Part shown: piece after piece, positions 33,543-45,783 of the stretch
Layout of the letters: each line of letters opens with the position of its first letter
Numbering within the stretch: the stretch's first letter is position 1
Assembly: GCA_037576215.1 (NCBI GenBank)
Contig: JBANDB010000006.1
Coordinates: 3,534,001 to 3,598,000 of the forward strand
Source of the DNA: Armillaria gallica
Lineage: Eukaryota > Basidiomycota > Agaricomycetes > Agaricales > Physalacriaceae
Length of the DNA stretch: 64,000 bases
Direction: 5' to 3'
The notes under the pieces: model-generated
What the model saw: the letters and a program-made list of their open reading frames with translations, nothing else
Databases searched by the model: none
What the model was told of the DNA's origin: nothing
Program-made: the position numbers and the translations under genes

Positions 33543-35472
33543 AGATCAAGTGAGGGAATAGTGTCATGAAATGAGTTGACCGAACGCTAACCTAGACATC
33601 GTGGCAGCATAGCACTCTGTTTTGCTCTCTGGACCTTTACATACCACGCGACATTGACTTTGCTCTCCTATTCGCTGCCATTCGTATACTTGTGCACTGC
33701 TCTATAATGTGATCGATGAAAATTACACCTACGTTACACTATAGTACTTTCATATCTTATATGTGGCCGTAGTATGTACCAAGTCTGTATACTTTAAAAC
33801 ATGTTTTCTGCAGATTCGCCTGCGAAGGACTAAACCAAGGACTCAGGAGCTTGCCCATGACTAATGAGTTGACATTTGACTTCAAGAGGATATCTCGAAG
33901 GGCATATGCAGATCATTGGAACTTGTACTCCAGTAAGGCGACTTGAAAGATCGAATGAATTGTGGAACTACTGATACAGTGAATATTATACAGCTCGGCA
34001 TGCTCCTCTTCACCATCGGCACCACCATCACCTGCTGTACGCCGGCATTTCGCAGGACGTTTCCCTTCTCCTTGAGCTGTGGAAACTCTGGATTCGGCGC
34101 GGTCACGATACCAAGCTTGTTGCTCCGAGATCGACTGTTTTGATTCCTGACTTGGCTGGGTCACCGCACTGATCTTGATCCATCTCATAGATAGCATTGA
34201 ATCCAATGATCATCTTAACACTTTGGAACGAAGAGATAAAGTAAGCCACTCACAACTTAAAGAGTTCCTCCCCATCCTTGCACAAAGTTCATGAAGCGTG
34301 TCATCAACTATTGACCAAAACTTATCTGGCGACTCCGTTGATGATACATACCCATATCTCTGCATACTTCATCAGCGTTGAGCCTTTGGAACAAAAACGA
34401 AGTACTTACAGCCACGCTGAGTTGCATGTAGAGCTGGCGTGCCTGTGGAATCGCATTCTGCTGTCCGATCATCTTCTTTACTTCGCATGCAAGTTGCGGA
34501 TGGCTAAGCCTTCTTCACCGTCTTTTGTAGAGCTTAATCTGTTGCGATATCAAGCGGGGATGGATATAAGGGGAACGAAGTCTTGCCAGATCATTAGATT
34601 GAGCGGGTTTCGTTGTAAGGCAGTACTGAGTATGTAGGGAATTTGCGAGAGAAGGGCCGCGTTCGCCATAATATCGTCTTCTGCAGGAGAGACTCAAATC
34701 TGCGGTTGAAGAGAATAAAAAGGCCAGGTGTCCTTCTGGTAATCAAGCATGTTAGCAAATGAATACGAGTGATCAGAAGACAAGTTACAAGACGATGAAG
34801 CAGAGAGGCGACGCACTGAGTAAAAATCAGACCTCTGCATCTACATCCGAACAGAAGTCCGCTTTGCACACGACTGGTGGCAACCAAGTCAGCTGGAGTC
34901 GGCAGCCCGACCGGTAGAGCGATGACTAGTCCTGGTGGCGACATCCAACTGTGTGTCATCGAAAATTTCGGCTGTACGAGAAGGTAAACGAGCTTCGAAG
35001 CGTCACGTTGATTTTCAGAGAGATGAATAGACAGGACTGATGTCGCAAAGTCAGAATGACCAGCATAGTAAAGCTTGAGAAGATTCTATTATAACCCTAA
35101 CTAAATTTACCAACGGATAGTAGTGAACCGCAAAGTTTTGTACCCTACCCAACCACGCAGAATGCTCCAGAGCTGCATCCTCCAGTCTGGCTGAACAAGA
35201 CTAAATCCGCTCTGCATCCCCGCGAGCGCCTGTACGTCCCTGATGAATGGAATACAAGTGACTCTATAAGCGAGGAGACAATGATCATTTCGCAATGATC
35301 GTTTTGACAAAGAGCGAAAGTGAAAAATTTTAGTCTATATAGGAAAGTTCAATTTGCTCATGTTTGGCTGAGGCCTTGATATATGCCTCCTCGGAACCGA
35401 TTGGTGGCTGCTCGAAGCTGCGCTCATCCTTACCTTCCACCTTGATCTCTTTTCTTCTCTGATACTGACCTT
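33543..35472. other. Intergenic stretch with weak ORFs only
   Basis: About 1.9 kb downstream of the helicase. Open frames of 60-121 codons occur on both strands (for example plus 34278-34637, minus 34594-34959 and minus 33913-34206), but none has a domain or a believable exon pattern. An unrecognised minus-strand gene cannot be excluded. Confidence 0.35.
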
Positions 35473-36464
35473 ATGGCTTCTATCTCTTCTAGAAGATTGG
35501 CGAAAGAGCTGCACGAAATCAAGACAGAGGGTTGTCCAGTTGGTATGCAGCCTGATATACTCATTGTTCCGGATTCAAATGCTGAAGGACATGGATATGT
35601 AGGCATAAATCTCCTACAAGCAGAGGACTTTGCAGCATGGCAGTTCACGATAGAGGTCATGGGCGAGTCGCTTTACCAGGTCCGTTACCGTACCCATCGT
35701 CTCGGGTGGTGGATCGACCGATATTCAGACCTTTCCTCTAGGGCGAAGTTTTCACTTTGCTTTTCCGGTTCGATAAGCACTACCCAATATCGTCTCCAGC
35801 TGTCCAGTTTGTCGTCGCTGATGGAAAGACCTCGCCCGTGCACCCGGTGGGTATCGACATTCGTTCCCTGTTAACGATCTGTATCCGTTACTAAGTACAG
35901 CTTCTCTAGCATGTATACTCCAACGGACATGTGTGTTCATCCCATCTTCTGATTCTATCATTGGTTCCCATTGAGTATATCGCCACAGATTTGCGCGTCG
36001 ATTCTTGGGAACGAGTGGTCACCCGTCCTTAGTGTCATAGCTGTGTGTGTAACATTACAGAGCATGCTGGCGTCTTGCAAGGTGAGTCTACAGCATCCTG
36101 TCGCTGACATATTCGCTTATCCTGTAATGTAGAAGAAGGAACGGTAGGCTTATCAGCATCCTCCCATCATCTCCATTGATAATTGAACTGCTTTTCTCCC
36201 TAGTCCGCCAGATAACGACCGTTACGTGCGTCATGCACCTGAGAACCCAAAGAAGGTGCGTGGCTATCACTATTATGGTACTGTACGTGTAGCCTAAAGA
36301 CTGCCATTTCAGACACAATTTCACTACGATGGTAAATGATCAACGAACGATACGAACCAATCGCTTACTGACAAACATTTCTTCATGGGGTTCTCTAGAT
36401 GACACGTACGTTACATCGACTCTTCTCTATATGCGACAGCTGACAGCGCTAAATTAGGGTTTGA
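35473..36464 (+). CDS. Ubiquitin-conjugating enzyme E2, UBE2W type
   Basis: Starts MASISSRRLAKELHEIKTEG. A first intron (GTATGC...GTAG, about 35542-35602) joins CPVG to INLLQAEDFAAWQFTIEVMG. Later exons give GEVFTLLFRFDKHYPISSPA, HVYSNGHICASILGNEWSP with the catalytic Cys in HICASIL, LSVIAVCVTLQSMLASCK, RPPDNDRYVRHAPENPKK and a short last exon ending YDDDTV. This matches human UBE2W along its whole length, including the HVYSNGHIC context and the NPKKT end. UBE2W transfers ubiquitin to disordered protein N-termini. Eight small exons, all frames consistent. Confidence 0.9.
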
Positions 36465-36773
36465 ATGCACACATTGACTCCCCTCTCATGGCTATGCTGC
36501 TGGATTTTCATGTATTTTTGTATGTATCGCACGCTCTTTGCAACATATACCTTCAATAACAAGCAACACACAATTCTGAGCGGTATTATGATAAGTACAA
36601 CAATTGGTTTACATATTTCGGACTGGAACGTGATGCATGAACGTTTGAAGTGAGGTCAGAAGGATTTCGTCAATTGTAATGGTACAACAGAATTATATCT
36701 GCGGGGTTCATCACGATCCCAGATAATATCGCCATAAATGCCAACATAGATTAGTGAACAAGTATCACCGACG

Positions 36774-38200
36774 CTATTTTCCGCCACAGCAGCACGACGT
36801 TACGGCTGGGACAGGGATCTCCTCGGTGACGGGTGCTGCCGGTTCTGGAGGGCTCTCCACCACTGTCGGTTCTGTTGGTTCTGTTTCTGCTGACTCTCCA
36901 CCATGTTCAGCGCAGCATCCGTCACACGCTTTTCCACATCCACACCGTCCATTGGGACATCCGCACTGGCCGCCGCAACATTCTAGCTTCGGTAGCTTGA
37001 TGAATCCAAATGGGCCGCCGTTTTCCAGGGACGCTGATGGATAAACAGTGAGGTCCATCGGATCTATCTGCACACCCTTGCGGGTAGTAGGTGGGGCTGG
37101 AAGAGCAGCAGCGCGTGCAAAGAATTGATGAAGGTAACTCGGCCCTGCGTCGAGGCCAGGAAGGGCGATCCCACTCCGATTATCGACACAGTGACCACAG
37201 GCTTCCTCACCGCATAAACCATGTTCCTTGTTAACGTGTTCAGAACCGCGGTGTTCTGTACACCCCGGGCAGTTGCAGGCAACGCCACAGGTGCACCCAG
37301 AGCCAACAAGTGATGTGATTTCACTCAATGGCGGCATGGTCGCAAATGTAGGAACGTCGACGCCCTGGAATTCTGGAATATGGATCGGCGGAAGCTCCAG
37401 CCTGGGTGGATCCACATGGACGTGCTTAAGACGTTTGTGCTGTGGGCTGTTAGGCCTTGTTATTACTCTTGGTTTCGCGCTAACTTTCCTAGCTGGAGGT
37501 GGAGGTGAGGGAAGGGAAGACGAAGATGAAGCAGCTATCGGCTCTTGAGAAAACAATTCGGCAGCGCGGGCGAGTGCAGTGAGCCCGGAGTGTTCATCAT
37601 CATTAACTTGAGAGGAGTCCGAGTTTCGGCATTTGCACTTCCATACACTCTTACAAGTGCAGGGGTTCAAAAGTGAGTCCACTACAAAAGGCGTAAGACA
37701 CCGGATGCAGTCTACGTAGAGTAACCAGTCACCTAGTTGTCGTGCGTCAGGAGGTTTCGATGCGGTAGACTGAGATGCTTGAAGGACGTCCTTCAGACCG
37801 TTGGGTAGAGCAGGAACGATAGGAATGAATCGACGAGCTATGAATCTCGTCAAATGCAGAAATATTGTTCAAGAAGCCAATACACACATTTCGTGTATCC
37901 AGCCACGGGTTGGCTAGGCCCAGCTTCATCCTTATTGTTGCAATTGCACTTTGAATGTACACGTCTCGACTGTCGTAGCTGACGGCAGCTCTCGCATTGT
38001 GACACTGGACGGCCTTTTTTCTTGATCTCGAAGAGAGGCCTGTCGGTATGATGGCAAGACGAAGAGCGGTGACCCTTGATGCATGATTCGCTGCGGTGGA
38101 GGGTTGGTATAGAAGATGGAAGGTGTCAAGGAGAGGTGGACGTACCATGCGAATTTCTTGTTATTCACGAATACCTTTGCATTAATCCCGTCAGCTGGAG
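36774..38200 (-). CDS. Copper-fist transcription factor with extra Cys-rich motifs
   Basis: Minus strand, 5' end near 38200. KVFVNNKKFAC is spliced over a 55 bp intron to ESCIKGHRSSSCHHTDRPLF, then EIKKKGRPVSQCESCRQLRQ and HSKCNCNN. This is the copper-fist DNA-binding domain with its zinc-binding Cys/His set and the GRP minor-groove motif, as in Ace1, Mac1 and Cuf1. The C-terminal two thirds contain CTCKSVWKCKCR, CTCGVACNCPGC, CCGGQCGCPNGRCGCGKACD and a final SCCCGGK, likely to bind Cu(I) and sense copper. It probably controls copper or iron uptake genes. The start codon is unresolved: no in-frame ATG precedes KVFVNN without another small exon. It converges on the E2 gene. Confidence 0.85.
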
Positions 38201-39260
38201 CATCCTAATATACGACAAAGTGGCGTACCATGGCTTGTGCGGTGCTGGAGGACGACCTGGCAAGGATCGTGGGGAAAGGAGGGCCAATAGACCTGTGATG
38301 GTGCAAGACTATTAAAGGCTTTGGTCAAACGGAGGCCGGCAGGCACCATCCGTGGCAATGTTACGTAACAGTTGCCGAATGCCGCGCCCAGGGGTGATTC
38401 CGCGTGAGCGGCACCTCGGCTTCCTCAAGACCAGTGTCACAAAAGTTCAAGTTCGAGTTCGCACTCTCACTGCCGTAGATTTTTTTCCTCGTGGTCTATA
38501 AAATCCTGAGAGATTCAGGTCATGCTTCTCAGTACCCTGTAATGTACTCCGGCTCAATATTCTTCCTTACTCTCATCGCTTTGAATTGCTGTTCATGCAT
38601 GCAGCCGAAAGAACCAATTCAGAATGCCAGAGCGTGATAGTTCGCTGGCGCCCATGCATGTTTCATACAAGCCTGCTGACCCGTGGCGAAAATAGCTCTG
38701 ATTCCATAAAGGTGCGTAATATATTGTTCTTACACTTCGCGCCCTTTACGCGACTAGAGGTAGTTAAAAATGGCCCCCATTCATCATCTCGTCCTGCTGA
38801 TACGGTATGGATTCTGGTCTAGGTCGCTTTTTTATAGCATATGACTTCAATCTTTTTTCCAAAGCGGCAAAGTTGCGCTAAGGCTTTCTGAATCCCTTCA
38901 ACATCTAAACTTTGCCAAGAACACACAATGGTGCGTGCTTGTTTTCACCGAGTTTTCTATGATTATAGTTTCATTTCTATTGACATTAGCTTTAGACTGG
39001 ACCAGCAGTGATTCAATCTGGTACGTAAAGCTTTAACGATGTTGATCAAGTACTTATCCATATTGCGGGAGAAAGGTGATTTCGACTGCTAATATTCCCA
39101 CCCCAAAGTACCGTTCTCTGCGGCACACGACTATGTCCTGCTCTTTCGGCAGGTCCCTACGGTCGGTGATATCTAGACGGCCGCCGGTCATGAACTGCGC
39201 AGTTCCACGCATTCATACAAGTGCTGCGAGATAAAGGATATCCTTCTCCAACGTGCATCT
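38200..39260. other. Intergenic, with a possible small spliced ORF
   Basis: A TATA-like CTATAAAATCC lies near 38497. From ATG about 38769 a spliced reading is possible: MAPIHHLVLLIR, a GTATGG...AAAG intron, then GKVALRLSESLQHLNFAKNT, a second intron and a short end. It has well-formed splice signals but no recognised homology. The rest shows nothing gene-like. Confidence 0.25.
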
Positions 39261-41164
39261 ATGTTTTACTATCTATTGGTGCGCCTCCTTGCGTCGGCGG
39301 GATGTGTCTTGGCCACCCAGTTATCTTTACGGTCAAAGTCAATCGACTGGGATTTGGATTCTCAGCCTAATATAAATGCTACAGGGCACCTCGTATTTGA
39401 CACCGTTAACTCCTTCCTCCAGCATTGGCCTAACACGCGCTATCGTAATGGTAAGTGAAACATGGTTCATGGCCTATAATCCCGTTTCAATTGTATATCA
39501 TAGGTCATAGTCTAGTTCCTGGAATCATACCCGTTGGGACGCTCCTCTACCATGGCCGTGCCGATTCCGACGTCCCGACCGAACCACAGTGGGTGGCTAC
39601 AGATCCCGAACATTCATACGTTTTTTGTCGCGGGAATACAACGAACGGATGCTGGCAGTTGACCTTGGTGGTCACACGTGCGCTGAATGTCGTATATTTT
39701 GATGGAAGTGGGGCCGCGAAACTGGTAAGCGGTCCTTTAGAGACTCAAGATATCGTGGCGTGGCGTCGCATTGCTCCCGAAAACATCAGGGCGGAGTATA
39801 AACGGATTGCAGATCTTTGTACATGGGGACAGAAGTTTGGCGTCGATGGCTTTCTTAGGTATGCTTCCTATTCATCTTATCTTGATGCCATAAAACTGAG
39901 TTTCCTTAGGATGGAAATGGACTTGTAGGCTATCGTGGCAGCTTATTCCTGAGTGTTCCTGATTTTCTTTTCCAGCGAAATTATGCTCTGCGATTTTGCC
40001 GCCGGTGTCGAAGTGCTTTCGTTCCTTCAATTGAGCGCCGATAATCCCCAATTTCCTCTGCCCCCACACCGGGGTCCCCAGCATTTTGAGGCAATTCCTC
40101 AGCCTAGAAGGCGTCCGGTTTTCTCTCCATCAGTCACCCTAAGCCACTTCGAGGTCCTTCACGCGGGGTCATGGCATAATCGCTATCCTGGGGATACACG
40201 CATACAACTTGATCTAGCACGCATGGTATCTTTCTATGATACATCCATCGCTCCGAGCTTAATTTCTCGCCGCTTTGGACAAGAGAGGCTTCACCATCAC
40301 ATCGGAGGAGCTTCTCAATTTGACATTCAGAGGGCCCTTAATAGATTGGAAACAGCGGTGCAAACACCCCATGGGGGCGGCAGCGGTGTCGATTGGAAGA
40401 CCCTGGTGCAAGTGATAGTCGAACGCTATCAAGATAGATTCGAGATGGTGCAGTACCTGCTTAACATCACCTCGTCCGAGAACAAGGTACAGATGACTAA
40501 AAAGGTACAAACCCAATTGCGAGTTATGTTGCAGCCGTACTTGCTTCACTCTGCCGCTCCCTCGGTTCCGAAAGCGGCGTCAATGATGTACTCCTGGGCG
40601 GTTCCGATTTACAAGCTTTGCGCGACGTCACATACATTGTACATTGTTTCTTCCCCAGTCCTGACTTCTAAATTGACCGAATCAGAGCATTTAATACTCG
40701 GTGCGGTGATGGAAACCAATCGCGAGATATGTCGCGTCATAACACGGATGTGGGCTAAGGGTGTCTTGAGCGGATTTGATGACATGCTTCCGTATTCTGT
40801 GGATCAAGCCAAAGAGACGGAGAGCGTTCTCTCGGAATGGAGAATACAGCTTGACAGGCTGATGGGATGGTTGGATTGGAGTGTTTGGGTGAAGTGTAAA
40901 CCTGCTTGTGGGCCTGAGGTATGCGTTGGTTATCTAGACCGCGTTAAATTTTTAATATCTGTGTTTAAGGAAATTTGTTATCTTCCGACCTGGCCATTCT
41001 TTGGACGCACGTTTCCTGGATTTCCTGGAGGTGGGGAAGGGCCAGAATGGCGTAAATCGCCCGGCAGGCACAATATCATTGTGATGGAAGATGAAGGCAT
41101 AGATGACGGATGGGAGAGACCGGAACCGAAGTGTCTTCGTCGATTTGAGCCGTATTCGTTCTAA
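39261..41164 (+). CDS. Conserved fungal protein of unknown function, probable signal peptide
   Basis: The N-terminus MFYYLLVRLLASAGCVLA looks like a signal peptide or anchor. Exon 1 ends at YRNG with GTAAGT (about 39451) and joins HSLVPGIIPVGTLLYHGRAD. Two more short introns flank RMEMDF (about 39859-39974), leading to EIMLCDFAAGVEVLSFLQL. Conserved-looking blocks include EHSYVFCRG, TTNGCWQLTLVVTRALNVVYFDG and a long C-terminal part with FEVLHAGSWHNRYPGDTRIQ and WGVW-like tryptophans. The protein is about 590 residues. I recognise no catalytic domain. Such proteins occur as single genes in basidiomycetes and are probably membrane-bound or secreted. Frames are consistent throughout. Confidence 0.7.
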
Positions 41165-42041
41165 GTAGATACCATTAGATCGTTTATTAACGTATGTATT
41201 GCAGTTCACGGCCATTACGGAGGTTTGTGATTTCTGTATGTTGCGTGGCGTGGAAAGTCTCCGTGATTCGGTTGTATATCAGAAGAGAAGGCGTTCCAGG
41301 GTTGATTTGGGCCAAGGTCGCGTTCCCATGCACATGGACGCGAATTCGAATCAAGGAGGTATACTTTGGAGAAAATGAGGAGAAGGCTCTAGTCTTCCGC
41401 AGAGCTTTATCTTACCAGATACCGTGATATATGAGTATTATGACGACATTTCGCATTGTTTCGGTTTACGCAAAACCGGAAAGAGCATCACCATTATCAA
41501 TATCGGAGGAAGAGAAGCAATTCTTGCCCTGCATAAGTTGAGAAGGTAGGACCCTGAGTGGCGGCCTTAGTTTTTTTTTGGGTCCGAGGATGAACAGGTG
41601 ACCCTAGTGCTCCACCGCTGCCGCGCTGAGCGACCTGAAGACAGCGATGGCCGACACGGTGCCATTCCGTCGAAACTTGGTTTGGTAAATTTATTCGGTG
41701 TGAATCTTAATTTTTTTTCGCGTCCGTCCGGAACTGTCGTCACTGGTGATCGCCCCTAAGCCAATTGCAGAAAAATCTCCAGTACTCGATTGGTGTCTAA
41801 AAAGTAAGATATGTTCCAGTCGCTGGCGCTGTATATACTGGGCTGTTGACGGAGACTAACTATGGGAGCCAAGAACCGGCTGTGCAGGGTCATACAGGGC
41901 CTAGAAGGTGTGGTGTCGACTGACGTCATCGTGTGAACATGCGGAGTCGGAGCTGGTTAATCTGAGGTACCTTCAGCCGCCTTTTCCGCCCTCACGCACT
42001 TCTTCTTTTGAGCTTGCTCATCGTCGTCCACGACGTCCTCC
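41165..42041. other. Intergenic region upstream of the phosphatase gene
   Basis: No gene recognised. The only longer frame (41194-41427) begins in the 3' flank of the preceding gene and has no domain features. The last few hundred bases presumably hold the promoter of the phosphatase gene. Confidence 0.4.
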
Positions 42042-45000
42042 ATGGACTTTTTCTCCGCCGCCAACGATGCTTCGGCGGTAGCACTCACACAAAACGACAC
42101 ATTTGCACAAGCCATAGCGTCCAGCTTTGGCTCTTTCACCGCACGACTTCCGTCGGTCGCTGTTCCTTCGTCGTCCCAGCCCACAACGACAACGAGACCA
42201 ACGTTGCACTCTAGCAACTTCCATGCTGTCCAGCATAACGAGCTCGCTGGCCTCGTCAATACCCCATCCGTGCTGTTCATTGACATTCGGCCCCATGCCC
42301 AGTTCACCAATGCTCGTCTCCCTAATGCGTTGTCGTTGTCGGTACCATCCACGCTCCTAAAACGCCCCATGTTCTCTTTGGACAAGCTTGCATCGATGCT
42401 TTCTTCTTCCTCTTCACGCTCACGATTTCTTGGTTGGAATACATCAGCCCAAATCGTTGTGTACGACGCTGACTCTGCGTCGCTGCCCGACTCATCCAAT
42501 ATCCTCGGCCTTCTCAGGAAATTCGCCAACGATAATTCTGGATACTCTGGCAAGCTCTGTTGGCTGCAGGGTGGCTTCCAGTCTGTATGGCGGGATCGAC
42601 GAGAGCTTATTGACCAGCACCCGTTGGTGCCTGATCCTACAACCACGTCGGCTCCTCCTTCAACATCTCTCAATCCCAATCTTTTGCCAACAGCAGCGTT
42701 CCGTGCGCCTAAACGGCAGTCTCCCTCATCCCTACGAGCCGGCATGTCAATGCCGTCACTTCCTCATCAACCTTTTAATCCTTTCTTCGATACCATCCGT
42801 CAAAACATAGAGCTCTCTCATGGCATTACAGAACGTATTCCGCTCAAGCTCACTGCCCGGGCAAAGCAACGGATAGCTGATCTTCCTTTCGCATGGTTGC
42901 GTACCATTGCTCTCCGAACAACTTCTCACCTCGAGACGGATGTTGAAGAAAGCATGGAATCCCTCGCTATGCAGTTCTACCGTATTGAACTCGCTGAACA
43001 GAGAAGACTCATGGGAGTCATGGAGCATCATTCACGGGAATCTATTGTACAAAACTACAGCGAACGCAAGGGCGTGCCTGTCAAACCGTTCCCTTTCAGT
43101 ATTACTGCAGGTGTAGAAAAAGGTGCAAAGAACCGGTATGATTTTCTTTCTTCATCATATCACATAGTTCTAATTGGTGGTGTTATAGATATCGTCATAT
43201 CTGGCCCTTTGAACACGCTAGAGTACGACTGCATTCCGATAAATCAATATCTCCCCCTCCTTCATTGGATTCCGCAGGCCCTTCCGACGCCTCGCCCGAA
43301 TTAACCCCCTCTTCATTTGCTTCCATCCTCACGCCATCCAAATCTCGGTCGTCCTGCTATGAGGACACCGACGATTATGTGAACGCTTCCTACGTTCAGC
43401 CATTGTGTACTCGCCGACGGTACATAGCCACGCAAGGTCCCTTGGAAGCCACTTTTGTGGACTTTTGGACGTAGGTCTTTGCTTCTATTGAAATTTGTGC
43501 ATATGTCTAACAAGCTCGAAAGTCTTGTGTGGCAGCAAAACGTTCATGTTATCGTCATGCTCACCCGAGAAATCGAGGGCTCAACCGTGAAATGCAACTG
43601 CTATTGGAAAGACGGCACTTACGGCTCCCTTCATCTTCAATTGATTAGCCGCGAGGGGAAAGAAGATGGTGGGGATAAAATACCATCCAAGCAGAGCGGA
43701 GGCTTTTTCAATTTCTGTGCCGATGAGGAAGAGAAGTCTCACCCAATCATCAAGCGGACGTTTTTGCTTACCCACTCCGGATATCCCCACTCCAAACCGC
43801 GCCGAATTGTCCATTATCAGTATTTGGAATGGCCGGATATGAATGTTCCCGATGACCCTCGAGGTGTCCTGGAGCTCATCAAGGAGGTAGGGAGGGGCAT
43901 GGAGGAGAGTGAGCGGCATGGCGATAACCTCGATATCAACGGAATCACTGCCGAAGATCAGCTATCGGACGTTGATTCGCGTACAGGTATTTCGCGCCAA
44001 GGCAAAGGCATTCAGCCGCTTCTTTTGCACTGCAGTGCCGGTGTGGGAAGGACTGGAGGATTTATCGCTGTCGACGCCGTCCTGGACGGAATCCGGAGAG
44101 AGATTCGAAAATCCGTCAAGGACCAGGTCAGGACGGCCGAAAATAAAGCAATCGAAGATCGTACTGACAGCGATGGTGATATCATGATGAACGAGACAGG
44201 CCAACGTACCATGCCTATGCCGCCTAACAAGGGAGGAGACGTTTTGCACGTTCCTGTCATAGATAACGGACTGTCTCCCTCTGCCTCAATTCCACAACGA
44301 GAATCCGAAGGAGGCGACACAGCTACGAGACGATGGGCCGAAAACCTGGAGCACATTGACAGTGCATACAGTCGCGACGTCAGCGATCCCGAAGGCAGGT
44401 CGTCTTTCGAAACTGCTAGTTTGAGTACCGCTTCGTCTTCCGAAGAATCCTCCTCCTTTTTCCCCCGTGCCGGGCCGAAAAACGAATGCAAGGAAAATGA
44501 CGGTGAGATTTCACCTAATGCGCCAAGTAGCGGATACACAACTTCGTCATCCTTTGTCACGACGATAGCTTCCGAACCGAGTGGCAAGGATGGAGTCGTT
44601 GGTTCAACGAAGTCATTTCCCAGTTCGAATTCGGCTCCTGTCGTCGATTTCAAGACTCTACTGAGCGCCCGGCTGGGGGAAGAGGAAACTTCACGAGCGC
44701 GGACACAGTCGGCGCCGGTAGCGATTGTCTCGACAAAGGAAGGGTCCCCTTTCACTTCAAGCAGCCTGTCGCCGTCTGGCAGCGATGTGAAGGACTTAGC
44801 TGCGCAATCGACGCCGAATCTCAAGCTTTCTTCAGCTTCTACGACGCGACCTATTTCTGCTGTGGCTTCTACTTCGACAACGAACGTCGATTACAAGGAT
44901 CCTCGTCCGATGCATAGGCCTGACTCACCGCGCTTGTTGAGCTCCTGCGACGAGCCACTATGGGAAGTCGTTCAAGATATGAGAGAGCAGCGAATGAGTC

Positions 45001-45454
45001 TGTGCCAGAGTCTCAGACAGTACGTCTTTGTACATGCGGCTGTCATTGAGGGTGCTCTGATGGTGGCCGACGAGGAGAAAGAGGCATTGGGAGCAGACAA
45101 CGTTGAGAAGCTGATCCGTCAGCAGAGCGGCTCATCCCATAGCAATGCTGTGCCGGCAGCTGGTCCGGTGTTTGTCTATAACGATATATTAACAGCCAGC
45201 TCATCTTCCCATGGGAAGAGAGTTGCCAGCCCGACTGAATTATTGAAGGAGGACAAGATGGGAGAGCTGAGAATGTCGAAAAGACCGAGCATCAAGAGGA
45301 AGCAACGGAGTCATGACAATGAAATGGCGGTATACTCTGCTAGGGAATCTCTTGGTGAGAGACTCACATTGCCTACGTTTGAGATAGGTAAGTGTTGCTA
45401 TATTACGAGACGCCGTTGGTGCTAATATTGGCTCTCCGAACACCATCAGGGTGA
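42042..45454 (+). CDS. Rhodanese plus protein-tyrosine phosphatase (Pyp1/Pyp2-like MAPK phosphatase)
   Basis: Residues about 70-190 form a rhodanese/Cdc25-like domain (LFIDIRPHAQFTNARLPNAL, then LCWLQGGFQSVW) without an active-site Cys. This is the arrangement of yeast Pyp/Ptp phosphatases that bind MAP kinases. The PTP domain follows: DYVNASYV, RRYIATQGPLEATFVDFW, WPDMNVPDD (WPD loop) and HCSAGVGRTGGF (P-loop with the catalytic Cys, about 44028-44063). Unusually, some 280 residues of Ser/Thr-rich sequence separate the P-loop helix (DAVLDGIRREIRK) from the Q-loop region EVVQDMREQRMSLCQSLRQY. An intron lies near 43135-43190 and another near 43472-43535. The last intron gives EIG and TGA at 45454. 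Likely role: dephosphorylating stress or pheromone MAP kinases. Confidence 0.9.
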
Positions 45455-45783
45455 TTGTTACGTCTCTTCGTGTCTTGGCATTTCTTTCTGTCTTCCTTCT
45501 CTCTTTGTCGTCGAAAACAACCTCGTCATACTTGTTATTCCCCAAACCAGCATTTTTCCCAGCTAAAATTCGCATCAGTCTTGTATATATCTCCACCACC
45601 ACTGAACCAATCATGGCATATAATCCTATGACATAGGATACGCATGTATTTATTCCTCTGTTGTTGTTGTCCCCAGTTACTCGTAATATTTGTATCGTTG
45701 CTTATCGAGGAATCCCTGTCTAGTTAGTCGTACAATTAATTTCTTTGATAAAGCATTTGATTTGGATGGTAGTACAGAATACG

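Noticed and set aside
34278..34959. Overlapping ORFs on both strands as a gene
   Set aside because: No recognisable motif, no consistent exon chain and mixed hydrophobic/basic composition. Kept only as an unassigned interval.
44012..44824. Long minus-strand open frame inside the phosphatase gene
   Set aside because: It lies opposite a Ser/Thr-rich coding stretch, has no domain and no splice pattern, and is therefore a shadow frame.
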